Shown: positions 1 through 10,047 of the stretch, piece by piece
Numbering within the stretch: the stretch's first letter is position 1
How the letters are laid out: the number at the start of each line of letters is the position of its first letter
Source: Sabellastarte sp. h YS-2021
Lineage: Eukaryota; Annelida; Polychaeta; Sabellida; Sabellidae
DNA length: 64,000 nt
Assembly (NCBI GenBank): GCA_964017235.1
Contig: OZ024931.1
Coordinates: forward strand, 101,636,221-101,700,220
Reading direction: 5' to 3'
Position numbers and translations under genes: made by a program
Notes under the pieces: model-generated
What the model saw: only the letters and a program-made list of their open reading frames with translations
Databases searched by the model: none
Told to the model about the DNA's origin: nothing

Positions 1-699
1 TTGTATATATGTAAATATGTACATATTGACAAAAAAAACAAAAAAAAAAAAACTGTGACTTGCTTCCCTTGGGAAGTTTATTTCTTCTGGGACTGAACTC
101 AGCCCCTCTCTCTCTATCTTTCCGTTCTCAAACCGACTCTGGAAGGAAAGAAAAAAAGGGGGGGGGGGGCAACATCGGTAGACTCCCGGTTAACCGGTGA
201 GTTAGTGGCCGACCTTGACCTGTCAGGGTTCTCTGACCCTAGGTCAAATGGGCCTGCACTATTTTGTTTTGTTATGAGTTCACAGAAGTCCCTAGCTGCT
301 TACCCGCCTACCAAGCGGTAGTTATTCAGTAATTGTCCATTGGATAGGATGTATTAACGCAATAAAATTGCAAATTTAATAAGTAAATTAAATTTTTATA
401 AGTTAATACCCTATCCAATGGACAGGCAAGGCCCTCCCAACCGACCCCGCTACCAGCTTACTAGGGGTCTAAATCTGTTTAGACAACGAAAAAGATGAAC
501 TGACGTCACTCTGTCTGGACAGGAAGCAAGTATGATGCGCCACCTAGCGAATGCACACTACTGACCGGTCCTGCCGGTATTATATACAGGACGTCTTTTT
601 CTGGCGTTTGGCGGGACCGGTCGCGCCGACCGGTAAAGCAATTGTCCATTGGATAGGGTATTAACTTATAAAAATTTAATTTACTTATTAAATTTGCAA
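1..699 (+). mobile_element. DIRS family 1 element A0, 3' end only
   Basis: The window opens just after the YR stop of a family 1 DIRS element. The order matches complete element C: AT-rich 3' leader, purine tract at 141-169 (A-rich then G-rich), ICR at 328-424, right ITR at 487-699. The terminal sequence AAATTTGCAA ends at 699, where satellite S1 begins. It is nearly identical to the same part of elements A and B, one 6,498-bp period downstream. The coding part lies outside the window. Confidence 0.9.
328..424 (+). other. Internal complementary region (ICR) of A0
   Basis: The first 40 bases are the reverse complement of a family 1 left terminus. The next 57 are the reverse complement of the right terminus at 643-699. 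This is the DIRS signature that templates joining of the ends into a circle. Position 330 reads T where C and B have C. Confidence 0.85.
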
Positions 700-1128
700 A
701 ATTGTCTTTTATCTCTAAAAATATTACACATAGGCAATTTCTTCTAAATAAGTCATTCACCTACTTTTGTGTGATCTACCACATAGTGAAGTTGCAGAAC
801 TGTAGCTCTTTGGATAGCTGAGTAATAGCTACTAAAATGAGTAAATGTCTTTTATCTCTAAAAGTATTACAGGTAGGCAATTTCTTCTAAATAAATCATT
901 CACCTACTTTTGGGTGATCTACCACATAGTGAAGTTGCAGAACTGTAGCTCTTTGGATAGCTGAGTAATAGCTACTAAAATGAGTAAATGTCTTTTATCT
1001 CTAAAAGTATTACAGGTAGGCAATTTCTTCTAAATAAGTCATTCACGTACTTTTGGGTGATCTACCACATAGTGAAGTTGCAGAACTGTAGCTCTTTGGA
1101 TAGCTGAGTAATAGCTACCAAAATGAGT
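700..1128. repeat. S1 satellite, three 143-bp units between A0 and A
   Basis: Near-identical 143-bp units in direct tandem; GTAAATGTCTTTTATCTC recurs at 841 and 984. The array is cut by A0's right end at 699 and A's left end at 1129. The same 429-bp spacer recurs between A and B. No coding potential. Confidence 0.93.
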
Positions 1129-1318
1129 TTTTATTGCGTTAATACATCCTATCCAATGGACAATTGCTTTACCGGTCGGCGCGACCGGTCCCGCCAAACG
1201 CCAGAAAAAGACGTCCTGTATATAATACCGGCAGGACCGGTCAGTAGTGTGCATTCGCTAGGTGGCGCATCATACTTGCTTCCTGTCCAGACAGAGTGAC
1301 GTCAGTTCATCTTTTTCG
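1129..1318 (+). repeat. Left ITR of element A
   Basis: About 190 bp whose reverse complement is the bulk of 6985-7180. It contains several GACCGGTC or ACCGGT palindromes and a TATA-like motif. The first 40 bases are copied in reverse complement in the ICR. Confidence 0.9.
1219..1227 (+). promoter_or_regulatory. TATA-like motif in left ITR of A
   Basis: TATATAATA lies in the left ITR, about 217 bp before the gag-like ATG at 1444. It is kept in B (7717-7725) and D (27159-27167) and altered in C (TATAGAATA). Being in the ITR, it also occurs inverted at the right end. The promoter role is inferred from motif and position. Confidence 0.4.
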
Positions 1319-1443
1319 TTTGGCGCGTGTAGTGTGCAGACGCGTTTTGAAGTTATCTCCAAGTTTGAAGAAAACGCGGTTTATTCTACGAATTTACAGC
1401 TTATTTTCATCTGAAAATATATATTTTGTGTTACTTACATATC

Positions 1444-3540
1444 ATGGCCTCTCCAGGACTTAAACGAGGCATTATCCAGCGTTTTATAGCCAGTTTTGAA
1501 GAATTTCTGTGTATTTGTCGTCGAGAAGAATCGTGGGTGAGAGGTCGTGTGTTGTCCCTGCAGCATTCCTTCTGCTGGTCAGAAGCGTGTAGTTACCACG
1601 ATTCACCCTCCATTTAATTCTACATTGTCGAGTAACACTGCGTGTATGTCGACGAGAGGAAATTAGAAGGAAAGAAGAATGCATCGTCTGACGTCATCAC
1701 TTCCAGCTTATGCTTGTCACGTGACAGGGACCTGGTCACGTGATACACATTCAACATGGAGGAATCGTGTTTTCAACAGAAGTTTTAGAAGAAAAGACGA
1801 GTATTTATCACTCTACACCAACTTTTTAACTGGCAAGAAGAAATCCAGCAACTCGTCTGTTGACCTGAAGAAATTAGATGTCAAATAGTCTTTGAACTCT
1901 GCAAATTTTGCCGGTGCCGGTCATGTGACTTCACAGATCTCAACACAACTACCGGCAAGCAAATCCCCAAGCGTGACTGGTTCAGCTGACAAGAAGTGAT
2001 GAGTTTTACCGGTACCAGTTCTGGTCAGACTACCGGTGGGGAGCACTAGTGATGAGTTTTACCGGTTCCAGTCTGTACAGACTACCGGTGGGTCATGTTC
2101 CTGTGAAGCTGTCAAGAAACCCCCCTTCAGTGGTTCCAGTGATCAGCCCTGTGTTGATACTGGAACCTTCACCAGAGGCCTTTCCACTGGTGGGACTGTT
2201 GGGGGTACCGGTTCCGGTCTGTACAGACTACCGGTGGGTGCTGTTCCTGTGAAACTGTCAAGAAACTCCCTTTCAGTGGTTCCAGTGATCAGCCCTGTGT
2301 TGATACTGGAACCTTCACCAGAGGCCTTTCCACTGGTGGGACTGTTGGGGGTACCGGTTCCAGTCTGTACAGACTACCGGTGGGTGCTGTTCCTGTGAAG
2401 AAACCCCTTCAGTGGTTGCCAGTGATCACCCCTTTTTGATCCTGGAACCTCCACCAGAGGCCTCCCCACTGGTGGGACTGTTGGGGTACCGGTTCCAGTC
2501 AGTTCCAGTCATGTTCCTGTGAAGCTGTCAAGGAACCCCCCTTCAGTGGTTACCAGTGATCAGCCCTGTTTTGATACTGGAACCTCCACCAGAGGCCTTT
2601 CCACTGGTGTGACTGTTGGGGGTACCGGTTCCAGTCTTGTTCAGACCACCGGTGTGGCTGCTCAGAGGGTTCACCTACCAGAAGTCGCGGTGACCATTGA
2701 GACCCTTATCTTCCCTGTGCAGAATTTTGGACCGGTACCGGTCCTGTTCAGGCTACTGGTAGGGTCACTAGCCAGCCAGTGATGAGGGATACCGGCATCA
2801 GTTCTGTTCATACTGCCAGTTGTGGTCACAGAAATCCAGCAAGGGCTACCGGTTAAACAGGATTACCGGTTACACAGAGTTGCTGGTGACATACAGCAGG
2901 GCTACTGGTTCAGAGAATTACCGGCCCCTGAGTGTTGCCGGTTCCGGAGTCTTGCCGGTTCCAGAGTCTTGCCGGTTACAGAGGAATCTGTACCCATCCT
3001 TAAGGGCAAGAAACCAGCTCCAAATCCAGTGCTGACAACAGGTTTGCCGGTTACAGAGAATTGCCGGTTCCGGAGTGTTGCTGGTTCCGGAACGGTAGTG
3101 CTGCTGGTTACAAGAAATCTGCTGTTCCCATCCTTACTGGCAAGGAACCAGCTTCAAATTCAGTGCTGAGAACAGGTCCAACAGTTAGCCTTCTCTCAGA
3201 GCCTACCGGTTTGACCGGTTACAGAGCCTGTTTGATTGCAGAGAAAAGCTGCTGAACCACCACTGTGGACAGGAAGAAGGCAACTTCATATGAGCCTATC
3301 CTTGCTAAGAAGTAGTTCACCCAGTTCTGCCAACTCCGGTGAGTTTATGCAGAACTGTGGAGCCACCAGGAACCGGATACAGAGCATTGCCTCGCGTATA
3401 ACCGTTTAAGGCCTGGTACTGGGCAGGTCTCCAGGACTGACTGACAGACCAGCAGAAGTTCCTTAAAGGCCAAAACAGCTGTTTAGGCCAACCAGTGGCA
3501 GCCTAAGGAACTGGTTACAGAGGAATTCTTTGATCAGTCA
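1444..3540 (+). pseudogene. Gag-like ORF remnant of element A
   Basis: The ATG at 1444 begins Met-Ala-Ser-Pro-Gly, matching the gag starts of C (15479) and D (27374). The similarity fades within about ten residues, and the Cys/His-rich N-terminal motif seen in C, D and G is absent. The rest is a patchwork of short open stretches in different frames, largely 146-bp imperfect repeats rich in ACCGGT (2049-2660), followed by degenerate sequence with the same hexamer. No continuous Gag can be read. In C the equivalent space encodes about 640 residues over two frames. The region may be a rearranged gag, or an unrelated expanded repeat that replaced it. Confidence 0.55.
2049..2660. repeat. 146-bp ACCGGT-rich tandem repeat in gag position (A)
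   Basis: GTCTGTACAGACTACCGGTG recurs at 2071, 2217 and 2363, a 146-bp step, with two more degraded units to about 2660. Each unit carries paired ACCGGT palindromes around a palindromic CTGTACAG. The same array is in B at 8547-9158. Confidence 0.85.
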
Positions 3541-3549
3541 CTGGTCCCA

Positions 3550-5564
3550 GTGAAATGCCTGTCAAGCTACCTGACCAGTCAGCCAGCCTACCCTTTCGGG
3601 TCCCAGCTGGTCAGACAGTGGCTAGAGATTGAGGGAGGGTTACACTCTCCCCTTCCGGTTCAGACCCCACTTGACGAGGTCACCGACTGTAATAAGCAAC
3701 TACCACAATCCAACCAAACAGTCCTTTTAGAGGCACTGTATCAGCTGATAAACAAGAATGCAGTCGAACCGGTGGAAAATCAAAACTGACTGGGGTTTTA
3801 CAACCGGCTTTTTGGTACCCAAACCCAACAACCGGTGGAGACCGATCCTAGACCTGAGCACCTTGAACACCTTTTTGAACACAGGGACGTTCAAGATGGA
3901 AACTCCAGAGACAATAAGAACCTCCCTCCAAGCAGGGGAGTGGGTCACATCCATAGATTTCAAGAAGCATACTTCCACATACCAATTCACAGTCAGTCCA
4001 GGAAGTACATGCGCTTTCACCTCCAGGGTCGGTCCTACCAGTTCAAAGCCCTTCCCTTTGGCCTGTCCACAGCTCCCATGGAGTTCACAGTGGTGGCCAA
4101 AGAGGTCAAACTCGTGGCTTTTCAGAAGGGTATAAGGATCCACCAGTACCTAGACGACTGGCTGGTGAGAGCCTCTACCCACCACACCTGTCTCCAGCAT
4201 ACTCAAACCCTAGTCACACTTTGTCAGGAATTAGGGTGGCTGGTGAACAAGGAAAAGTCAGAGCTGGTTCCCAAACAGGTTTTCAACTTCGTAGGTTACC
4301 AGTTCGACCTGAAAGAGGGCAAGGTCAGACCAACAGAAGAACGTTGGCAGGCCTTGACACACAAGATCAGATCAATATTGTCGGATCCGCTTTGCCCGGT
4401 CCGACAATTCATGTCCCTCATAGGTCTACTCACAGCAACAGAAAAGCAAGTCCACTTAGGGCGACTAACATGAGACCCATACAGTGGCACTTGAAAAACA
4501 ACTGGAGGGTCCCAGAGTCACTGGAAAAGGTGATCTCGGTCCCCAAATCCCTCCACCCCCATCTAAGGTGGTGGCTGGAGGAAAGCAATGTGCTTCTAGG
4601 TCAACCATTACACCCTCTAAAACATGCTCTGCAAATCTTTACAGACGCATCAAAAGAAGGGTGGGGCGCTCACTTAGACGAGCACACTGCAAGGGGACAG
4701 TGGTCCCTACCAGAGAGCAAGTTACACATAAACCACTTGGAGCTGAAAGCAGTATTTCTAGCTCTAAAAGAGTTTCAAACCCTAGTCTTCAACAAGACAG
4801 TGTTGGTAGCTACAGACAACACAACAGTGGTTGCCTATATCAACAAAGAAGGGGGGATGAAATCGGGCTCTCTGTGTGCCCTACTGTGGAGAATTCTGTC
4901 CTGGTGCACCAGGCAGCAAGTAACCCTCAGGGCACGTCACATCCCCGGCCGGCTGAACATGATAGCAGACAAGCTATCCAGGCTTGGCCAGACCATTCAA
5001 ACAGAGTGGTCACTTCATCCAGCAGTGTTCCAAGCTGTATGTTCAAGGTGGCATCAGCCACAAGTGGACCTGTTTGCCACCAGGTTCAACAACAAACTAC
5101 CACAGTTTGTATCACCGGTACCAGACCCCCAGGCTTGGGCAACGGATGCACTCAGCCTGTCCTGGGAGGACCTGGACCCATACGCCTTCCCACCGGCAGC
5201 CATCTTGGGCAAAGTGGTGAAGAAGCTCCAGGACTACCCCTGCAACAGAATAATTCTGATTGCTCCAGGGTGGCCCAACATGCCCTGGTTTTGGGACCTG
5301 GTAGCAATGTCAAGCCAGATCCCACTGTGTCTGCCCAGCATACCCAACCTAGTGTCTCAGCCATTCAACCAGGTCCTTCACAGGAACCTGTCGAATCTGA
5401 ACCTACATGCCTGGCTCCTAGAGCCTCAGCAATCAAGGAGCAAGACTTCTCTGAGGCAGTGGCAGCACAAATTGAGGCTCCTCAAAGAAGGTCAACCAGA
5501 TCTGTCTATGAGGCAAAGTGGACCATTTTTACAAAGTGGTGCCTCAGTAATCAGGTGGACTTAA
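3550..5564 (+). pseudogene. RT/RNase H of element A, frameshifted
   Basis: Homologous to the RT/RNase H frame of C and G. RT motif B (LPFGLSTAP) and motif C (QYLDDWL, near 4140-4165) are readable. RNase H follows: FTDAS, an ELKAV acid, ATDNTTV and ADKLSR supply the four acidic residues. After it comes a conserved stretch (VDLFATRFN, then APGWPNMPWFW) of the kind found downstream of RNase H in DIRS elements. Lesions relative to C: TCA to TGA stop at 3787-3789, a 2-bp loss near 3810, a 1-bp loss near 3964 just after the motif A aspartate, and a 1-bp loss near 4470 that moves RNase H to another frame. It cannot make a full enzyme. Confidence 0.9.
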
Positions 5565-6492
5565 GGGCACCACCTCTGAAAGCCATTGCTGACTTCCTCC
5601 TGCACTTATTTCAGGAGAAGAAGTTACAACCAAGCACTATTGATGGCTACAGATCCGCCATTGCTGACAAACTGGGCAATTCCACCATTAATGTCAGCAA
5701 AGATGAGAATCTCACTCGTCTCCTGGATAGTTTCCATAGAGACAGACCTAAGGGCAGGAGGGGCATCCCCTCCTGGAACCTTTCACTGGTTTTACATCAG
5801 CTCACAAAGGCTCCCTTTGATTCCCTGAAAGAGGCCTCCTTGAAACATCTAACTTTCAAGACTGTTTTCTTGCTGGCTTTGGGTTCAGGTAAACGCAGGA
5901 GTGAGATCCAGGCTTGGTTACATAAGAACATCAGACACCAGTCGGACTGGTCTAAGGTGTTTTTGTACCCCTCACCCAGCTTCCTATCCAAGAACCAGCT
6001 GGCTAAGGAAGGTCCAGATAGTGTGGCACCAGTGGTCATCCCAGCCTGGCACCATCTCTGGATAGGTCACTCAAGGGTGACAGGTCCCTATGTCCAGTTA
6101 GAGCCCTGCGCTACTACTTGGACAGGACTGCAGACCTCAGGCAGAATAAGGAGTTAGTCTTTGTCTCCTTCAAGAAGGGTTTTGATAAAGACATCTCACC
6201 TGCCACCATCTCCTCATGGATCAAACAGACTGTGATTCTGTGCTATGAGCTCTCTGACCAGGAGGCCCTCCCCCTACATCAGGTTAAAGCCCATGATGTT
6301 AGGGCCTTTGCTGCCTCTAAGGCTTTCCAATCAGGGATTTCCTTAGATCAGATCTTGTCAGCCTGCCACTGGAAATCTCACAACACCTTCACCCAATTCT
6401 AATTGAAGGATGTTGCCTGGGCTGACTCGGAGCTTTTCCACCTGGGACCTGTAGTGGCTGCCCAGCAGGTGCACCACCAGGCCCAGAAGTGA
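5429..6492 (+). pseudogene. Tyrosine recombinase (YR) of element A, inactivated
   Basis: DIRS-type integrase that would insert the circular cDNA. The N-terminal SAM-like region (around STRSVYEAKW and STIDGYRSAIADKLG), the first catalytic Arg in GSGKRRSEI, the HDVR box and the CHW box are all visible. Two lesions kill it. One C is missing near 6044-6046 compared with C, shifting the frame. At 6400-6402 the catalytic Tyr codon TAT (QFYLKD in C) is TAA. Both are shared exactly by B. The YR reading frame is also open upstream across RNase H from 4484, overlapping the RT/RNase H frame. Confidence 0.9.
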
Positions 6493-6639
6493 GGGGATGT
6501 TGTATATATGTAAATATGTACATATTGACAAAAAAAAAAAACAAAAAAAAACTGTGACTTGCTTCCCTTGGGAAGTTTATTTCTTCTGGGACTGAACTCA
6601 GCCCCTCTCTCTCTATCTTTCCCTTCTCAAACCGACTCT

Positions 6640-6667
6640 GGAAGGAAAGAAAAAAAGGGGGGGGGGG
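6640..6667 (+). other. Polypurine tract between YR and ICR (A)
   Basis: A 28-base all-purine run, A-rich then a G run, 150 bp after the YR stop and before the ICR. It is conserved in position in A0, B, C, D and both family 2 elements. It resembles the plus-strand primer tract of LTR retroelements; the function here is not established. Confidence 0.5.
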
Positions 6668-6825
6668 CAACATCGGTAGACTCCCGGTTAACCGGTGAGT
6701 TAGTGGCCGACCTTGACCTGTCAGGGTTCTCTGACCCTAGGTCAAATGGGCCTGCACTATTTTGTTTTGTTATGAGTTCACAGAAGTCCCTAGCTGCTTA
6801 CCCGCCTACCAAGCGGTAGTTATTC

Positions 6826-6922
6826 AGTAATTGTCCATTGGATAGGATGTATTAACGCAATAAAATTGCAAATTTAATAAGTAAATTAAATTTTTATAAG
6901 TTAATACCCTATCCAATGGACA
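6826..6922 (+). other. ICR of element A
   Basis: 97 bp. Bases 6826-6865 are the reverse complement of the left terminus 1129-1168, with one mismatch. Bases 6866-6922 are the reverse complement of the right terminus 7141-7197. Confidence 0.92.
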
Positions 6923-6984
6923 GGCAAGGCCCTCCCAACTGACCCCGCTACCAGCTTACTAGGGGTCTAAATCTGTTTAGACAA

Positions 6985-7197
6985 CGAAAAAGATGAACTG
7001 ACGTCACTCTGTCTGGACAGGAAGCAAGTATGATGCGCCACCTAGCGAATGCACACTACTGACCGGTCCTGCCGGTATTATATACAGGACGTCTTTTTCT
7101 GGCGTTTGGCGGGACCGGTCGCGCCGACCGGTAAAGCAATTGTCCATTGGATAGGGTATTAACTTATAAAAATTTAATTTACTTATTAAATTTGCAA
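6985..7197 (-). repeat. Right ITR of element A
   Basis: Reverse complement of the left ITR over about 170 bp, then a right-specific AT-rich extension ending AAATTTGCAA, copied in the ICR. Confidence 0.9.
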
Positions 7198-7626
7198 AAT
7201 TGTCTTTTATCTCTAAAAATATTACACATAGGCAATTTCTTCTAAATAAGTCATTCACCTACTTTTGTGTGATCTACCACATAGTGAAGTTGCAGAACTG
7301 TAGCTCTTTGGATAGCTGAGTAATAGCTACTAAAATGAGTAAATGTCTTTTATCTCTAAAAGTATTACAGGTAGGCAATTTCTTCTAAATAAATCATTCA
7401 CCTACTTTTGGGTGATCTACCACATAGTGAAGTTGCAGAACTGTAGCTCTTTGGATAGCTGAGTAATAGCTACTAAAATGAGTAAATGTCTTTTATCTCT
7501 AAAAGTATTACAGGTAGGCAATTTCTTCTAAATAAGTCATTCACGTACTTTTGGGTGATCTACCACATAGTGAAGTTGCAGAACTGTAGCTCTTTGGATA
7601 GCTGAGTAATAGCTACCAAAATGAGT
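7198..7626. repeat. S1 satellite spacer between A and B
   Basis: Three 143-bp S1 units, the same length and phase as 700-1128. The identical spacer shows that the duplicated unit is element plus satellite. Confidence 0.93.
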
Positions 7627-7716
7627 TTTTATTGCGTTAATACATCCTATCCAATGGACAATTGCTTTACCGGTCGGCGCGACCGGTCCCGCCAAACGCC
7701 AGAAAAAGACGTCCTG

Positions 7717-7725
7717 TATATAATA
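7717..7725 (+). promoter_or_regulatory. TATA-like motif in left ITR of B
   Basis: TATATAATA, same position in the ITR as in A (1219-1227). Promoter role inferred only. Confidence 0.35.
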
Positions 7726-7941
7726 CCGGCAGGACCGGTCAGTAGTGTGCATTCGCTAGGTGGCGCATCATACTTGCTTCCTGTCCAGACAGAGTGACGT
7801 CAGTTCATCTTTTTCGTTTGGCGCGTGTAGTGTGCAGACGCGTTTTGAAGTTATCTCCAAGTTTGAAGAAAACGCGGTTTATTCTATGAATTTACAGCTT
7901 ATTTTCATCTGAAAATATATATTTTGTGTTACTTACATATC

Positions 7942-10038
7942 ATGGCCTCTCCAGGACTTAAACGAGGCATTATCCAGCGTTTTATAGCCAGTTTTGAAGA
8001 ATTTCTGTGTATTTGTCGTCGAGAGGAATCGTGGGTGAGAGGTCGTGTGTTGTCCCTGCAGCATTCCTTCTGCTGGTCAGAAGCATGTAGTTACCACGAT
8101 TCACCCTCCATTTAATTCTACATTGTCGAGTAACACTGCGTGTATGTCGACGAGAGGAAATTAGAAGGAAAGAAGAATGCATCGTCTGACGTCATCACTT
8201 CCAGCTTATGCTTGTCACGTGACAGGGACCTGGTCACGTGATACACATTCAACATGGAGGAATCGTGTTTTCAACAGAAGTTTTAGAAGAAAAGACGAGT
8301 ATTTATCACTCTACACCCACTTTTTAACTGGCAAGAAGAAATCCAGCAACTCGTCTGTTGACCTGAAGAAATTAGATGTCAAATAGTCTTTGAACTCTGC
8401 AAATTTTGCCGGTGCCGGTCATGTGACTTCACAGATCTCAACACAACTACCGGCAAGCAAATCCCCAAGCGTGACTGGTTCAGCTGACAAGAAGTGATGA
8501 GTTTTACCGGTACCAGTTCTGGTCAGACTACCGGTGGGGAGCACTAGTGATGAGTTTTACCGGTTCCAGTCTGTACAGACTACCGGTGGGTCATGTTCCT
8601 GTGAAGCTGTCAAGAAACCCCCCTTCAGTGGTTCCAGTGATCAGCCCTGTGTTGATACTGGAACCTTCACCAGAGGCCTTTCCACTGGTGGGACTGTTGG
8701 GGGTACCGGTTCCGGTCTGTACAGACTACCGGTGGGTGCTGTTCCTGTGAAACTGTCAAGAAACTCCCTTTCAGTGGTTCCAGTGATCAGCCCTGTGTTG
8801 ATACTGGAACCTTCACCAGAGGCCTTTCCACTGGTGGGACTGTTGGGGGTACCGGTTCCAGTCTGTACAGACTACCGGTGGGTGCTGTTCCTGTGAAGAA
8901 ACCCCTTCAGTGGTTGCCAGTGATCACCCCTTTTTGATCCTGGAACCTCCACCAGAGGCCTCCCCACTGGTGGGACTGTTGGGGTACCGGTTCCAGTCAG
9001 TTCCAGTCATGTTCCTGTGAAGCTGTCAAGGAACCCCCCTTCAGTGGTTACCAGTGATCAGCCCTGTTTTGATACTGGAACCTCCACCAGAGGCCTTTCC
9101 ACTGGTGTGACTGTTGGGGGTACCGGTTCCAGTCTTGTTCAGACCACCGGTGTGGCTGCTCAGAGGGTTCACCTACCAGAAGTCGCGGTGACCATTGAGA
9201 CCCTTATCTTCCCTGTGCAGAATTTTGGACCGGTACCGGTCCTGTTCAGGCTACCGGTAGGGTCACTAGCCAGCCAGTGATGAGGGATACCGGTATCAGT
9301 TCTGTTCATACTGCCAGTTGTGGTCACAGAAATCCAGCAAGGGCTACCGGTTAAACAGGATTACCGGTTACACAGAGTTGCTGGTGACATACAGCAGGGC
9401 TACTGGTTCAGAGAATTACCGGCCCCTGAGTGTTGCCGGTTCCGGAGTCTTGCCGGTTCCAGAGTCTTACCAGTTACAGAGGAATCTGTACCCATCCTTA
9501 AGGGCAAGAAACCAGCTCCAAATCCAGTGCTGACAACAGGTTTGCCGGTTACAGAGAATTGCCGGTTCCGGAGTGTTGCTGGTTCCGGAACGGTAGTGCT
9601 GCTGGTTACAAGAAATCTGCTGTTCCCATCCTTACTGGCAAGGAACCAGCTTCAAATTCAGTGCTGAGAACAGGTCCAACAGTTAGCCTTCTCTCAGAGC
9701 CTACCGGTTTGACCGGTTACAGAGCCTGTTTGATTGCAGAGAAAAGCTGCTGAACCACCACTGTGGACAGGAAGAAGGCAACTTCATATGAGCCTATCCT
9801 TGCTAAGAAGTAGTTCACCCAGTTCTGCCAACTCCGGTGAGTTTATGCAGAACTGTGGAGCCACCAGGAACCGGTTACAGAGCATTGCCTCGCGTATAAC
9901 CGTTTAAGGCCTGGTACTGGGCAGGTCTCCAGGACTGACTGACAGACCAGCAGAAGTTCCTTAAAGGCCAAAACAGCTGTTTAGGCCAACCAGTGGCAGC
10001 CTAAGGAACTGGTTACAGAGGAATTCTTTGATCAGTCA
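7942..10038 (+). pseudogene. Gag-like ORF remnant of element B
   Basis: Copy of the A gag remnant, with the same Met-Ala-Ser-Pro-Gly start at 7942. There is no Cys/His motif, and the ACCGGT-rich 146-bp repeats occupy 8547-9158. Differences from A are single bases, for example CTTACCAGTT near 9467 where A reads CTTGCCGGTT, removing one CCGG core. No continuous Gag reading frame exists. The long open stretch at 8534-8896 is an in-phase consequence of the repeat, not a recognisable protein. Confidence 0.5.
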
Positions 10039-10047
10039 CTGGTCCCA

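Larger units (their letters stand above)
1129..7197 (+). mobile_element. DIRS family 1 element A, full-length but defective
   Basis: Complete DIRS architecture: left ITR 1129-1318, gag remnant, RT/RNase H pseudogene, YR pseudogene, purine tract, ICR 6826-6922 and right ITR 6985-7197. It sits in satellite S1. Removing it restores a near-perfect S1 unit (AAATGAGT joined to AATTGTCTTTT, one mismatch), with no target-site duplication, as expected for YR-mediated insertion. All three genes are broken. A is almost identical to B, including the same inactivating lesions, so the two are products of one duplication rather than two insertions. Confidence 0.93.

Noticed and set aside
506..1254. Minus-strand open frames of 71-84 codons in and around the ITRs (also 7004-7752 and 13499-13753)
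   Set aside because: They read through ITR, TATA-like motif and satellite S1; no protein resemblance and they recur only because the ITR repeats.
4484..5400. Long open frame overlapping RT/RNase H in A, B, C and G as a separate protein
   Set aside because: Only its 3' part (YR) is recognisable. The upstream part is reported as an overlap observation, not as a gene.
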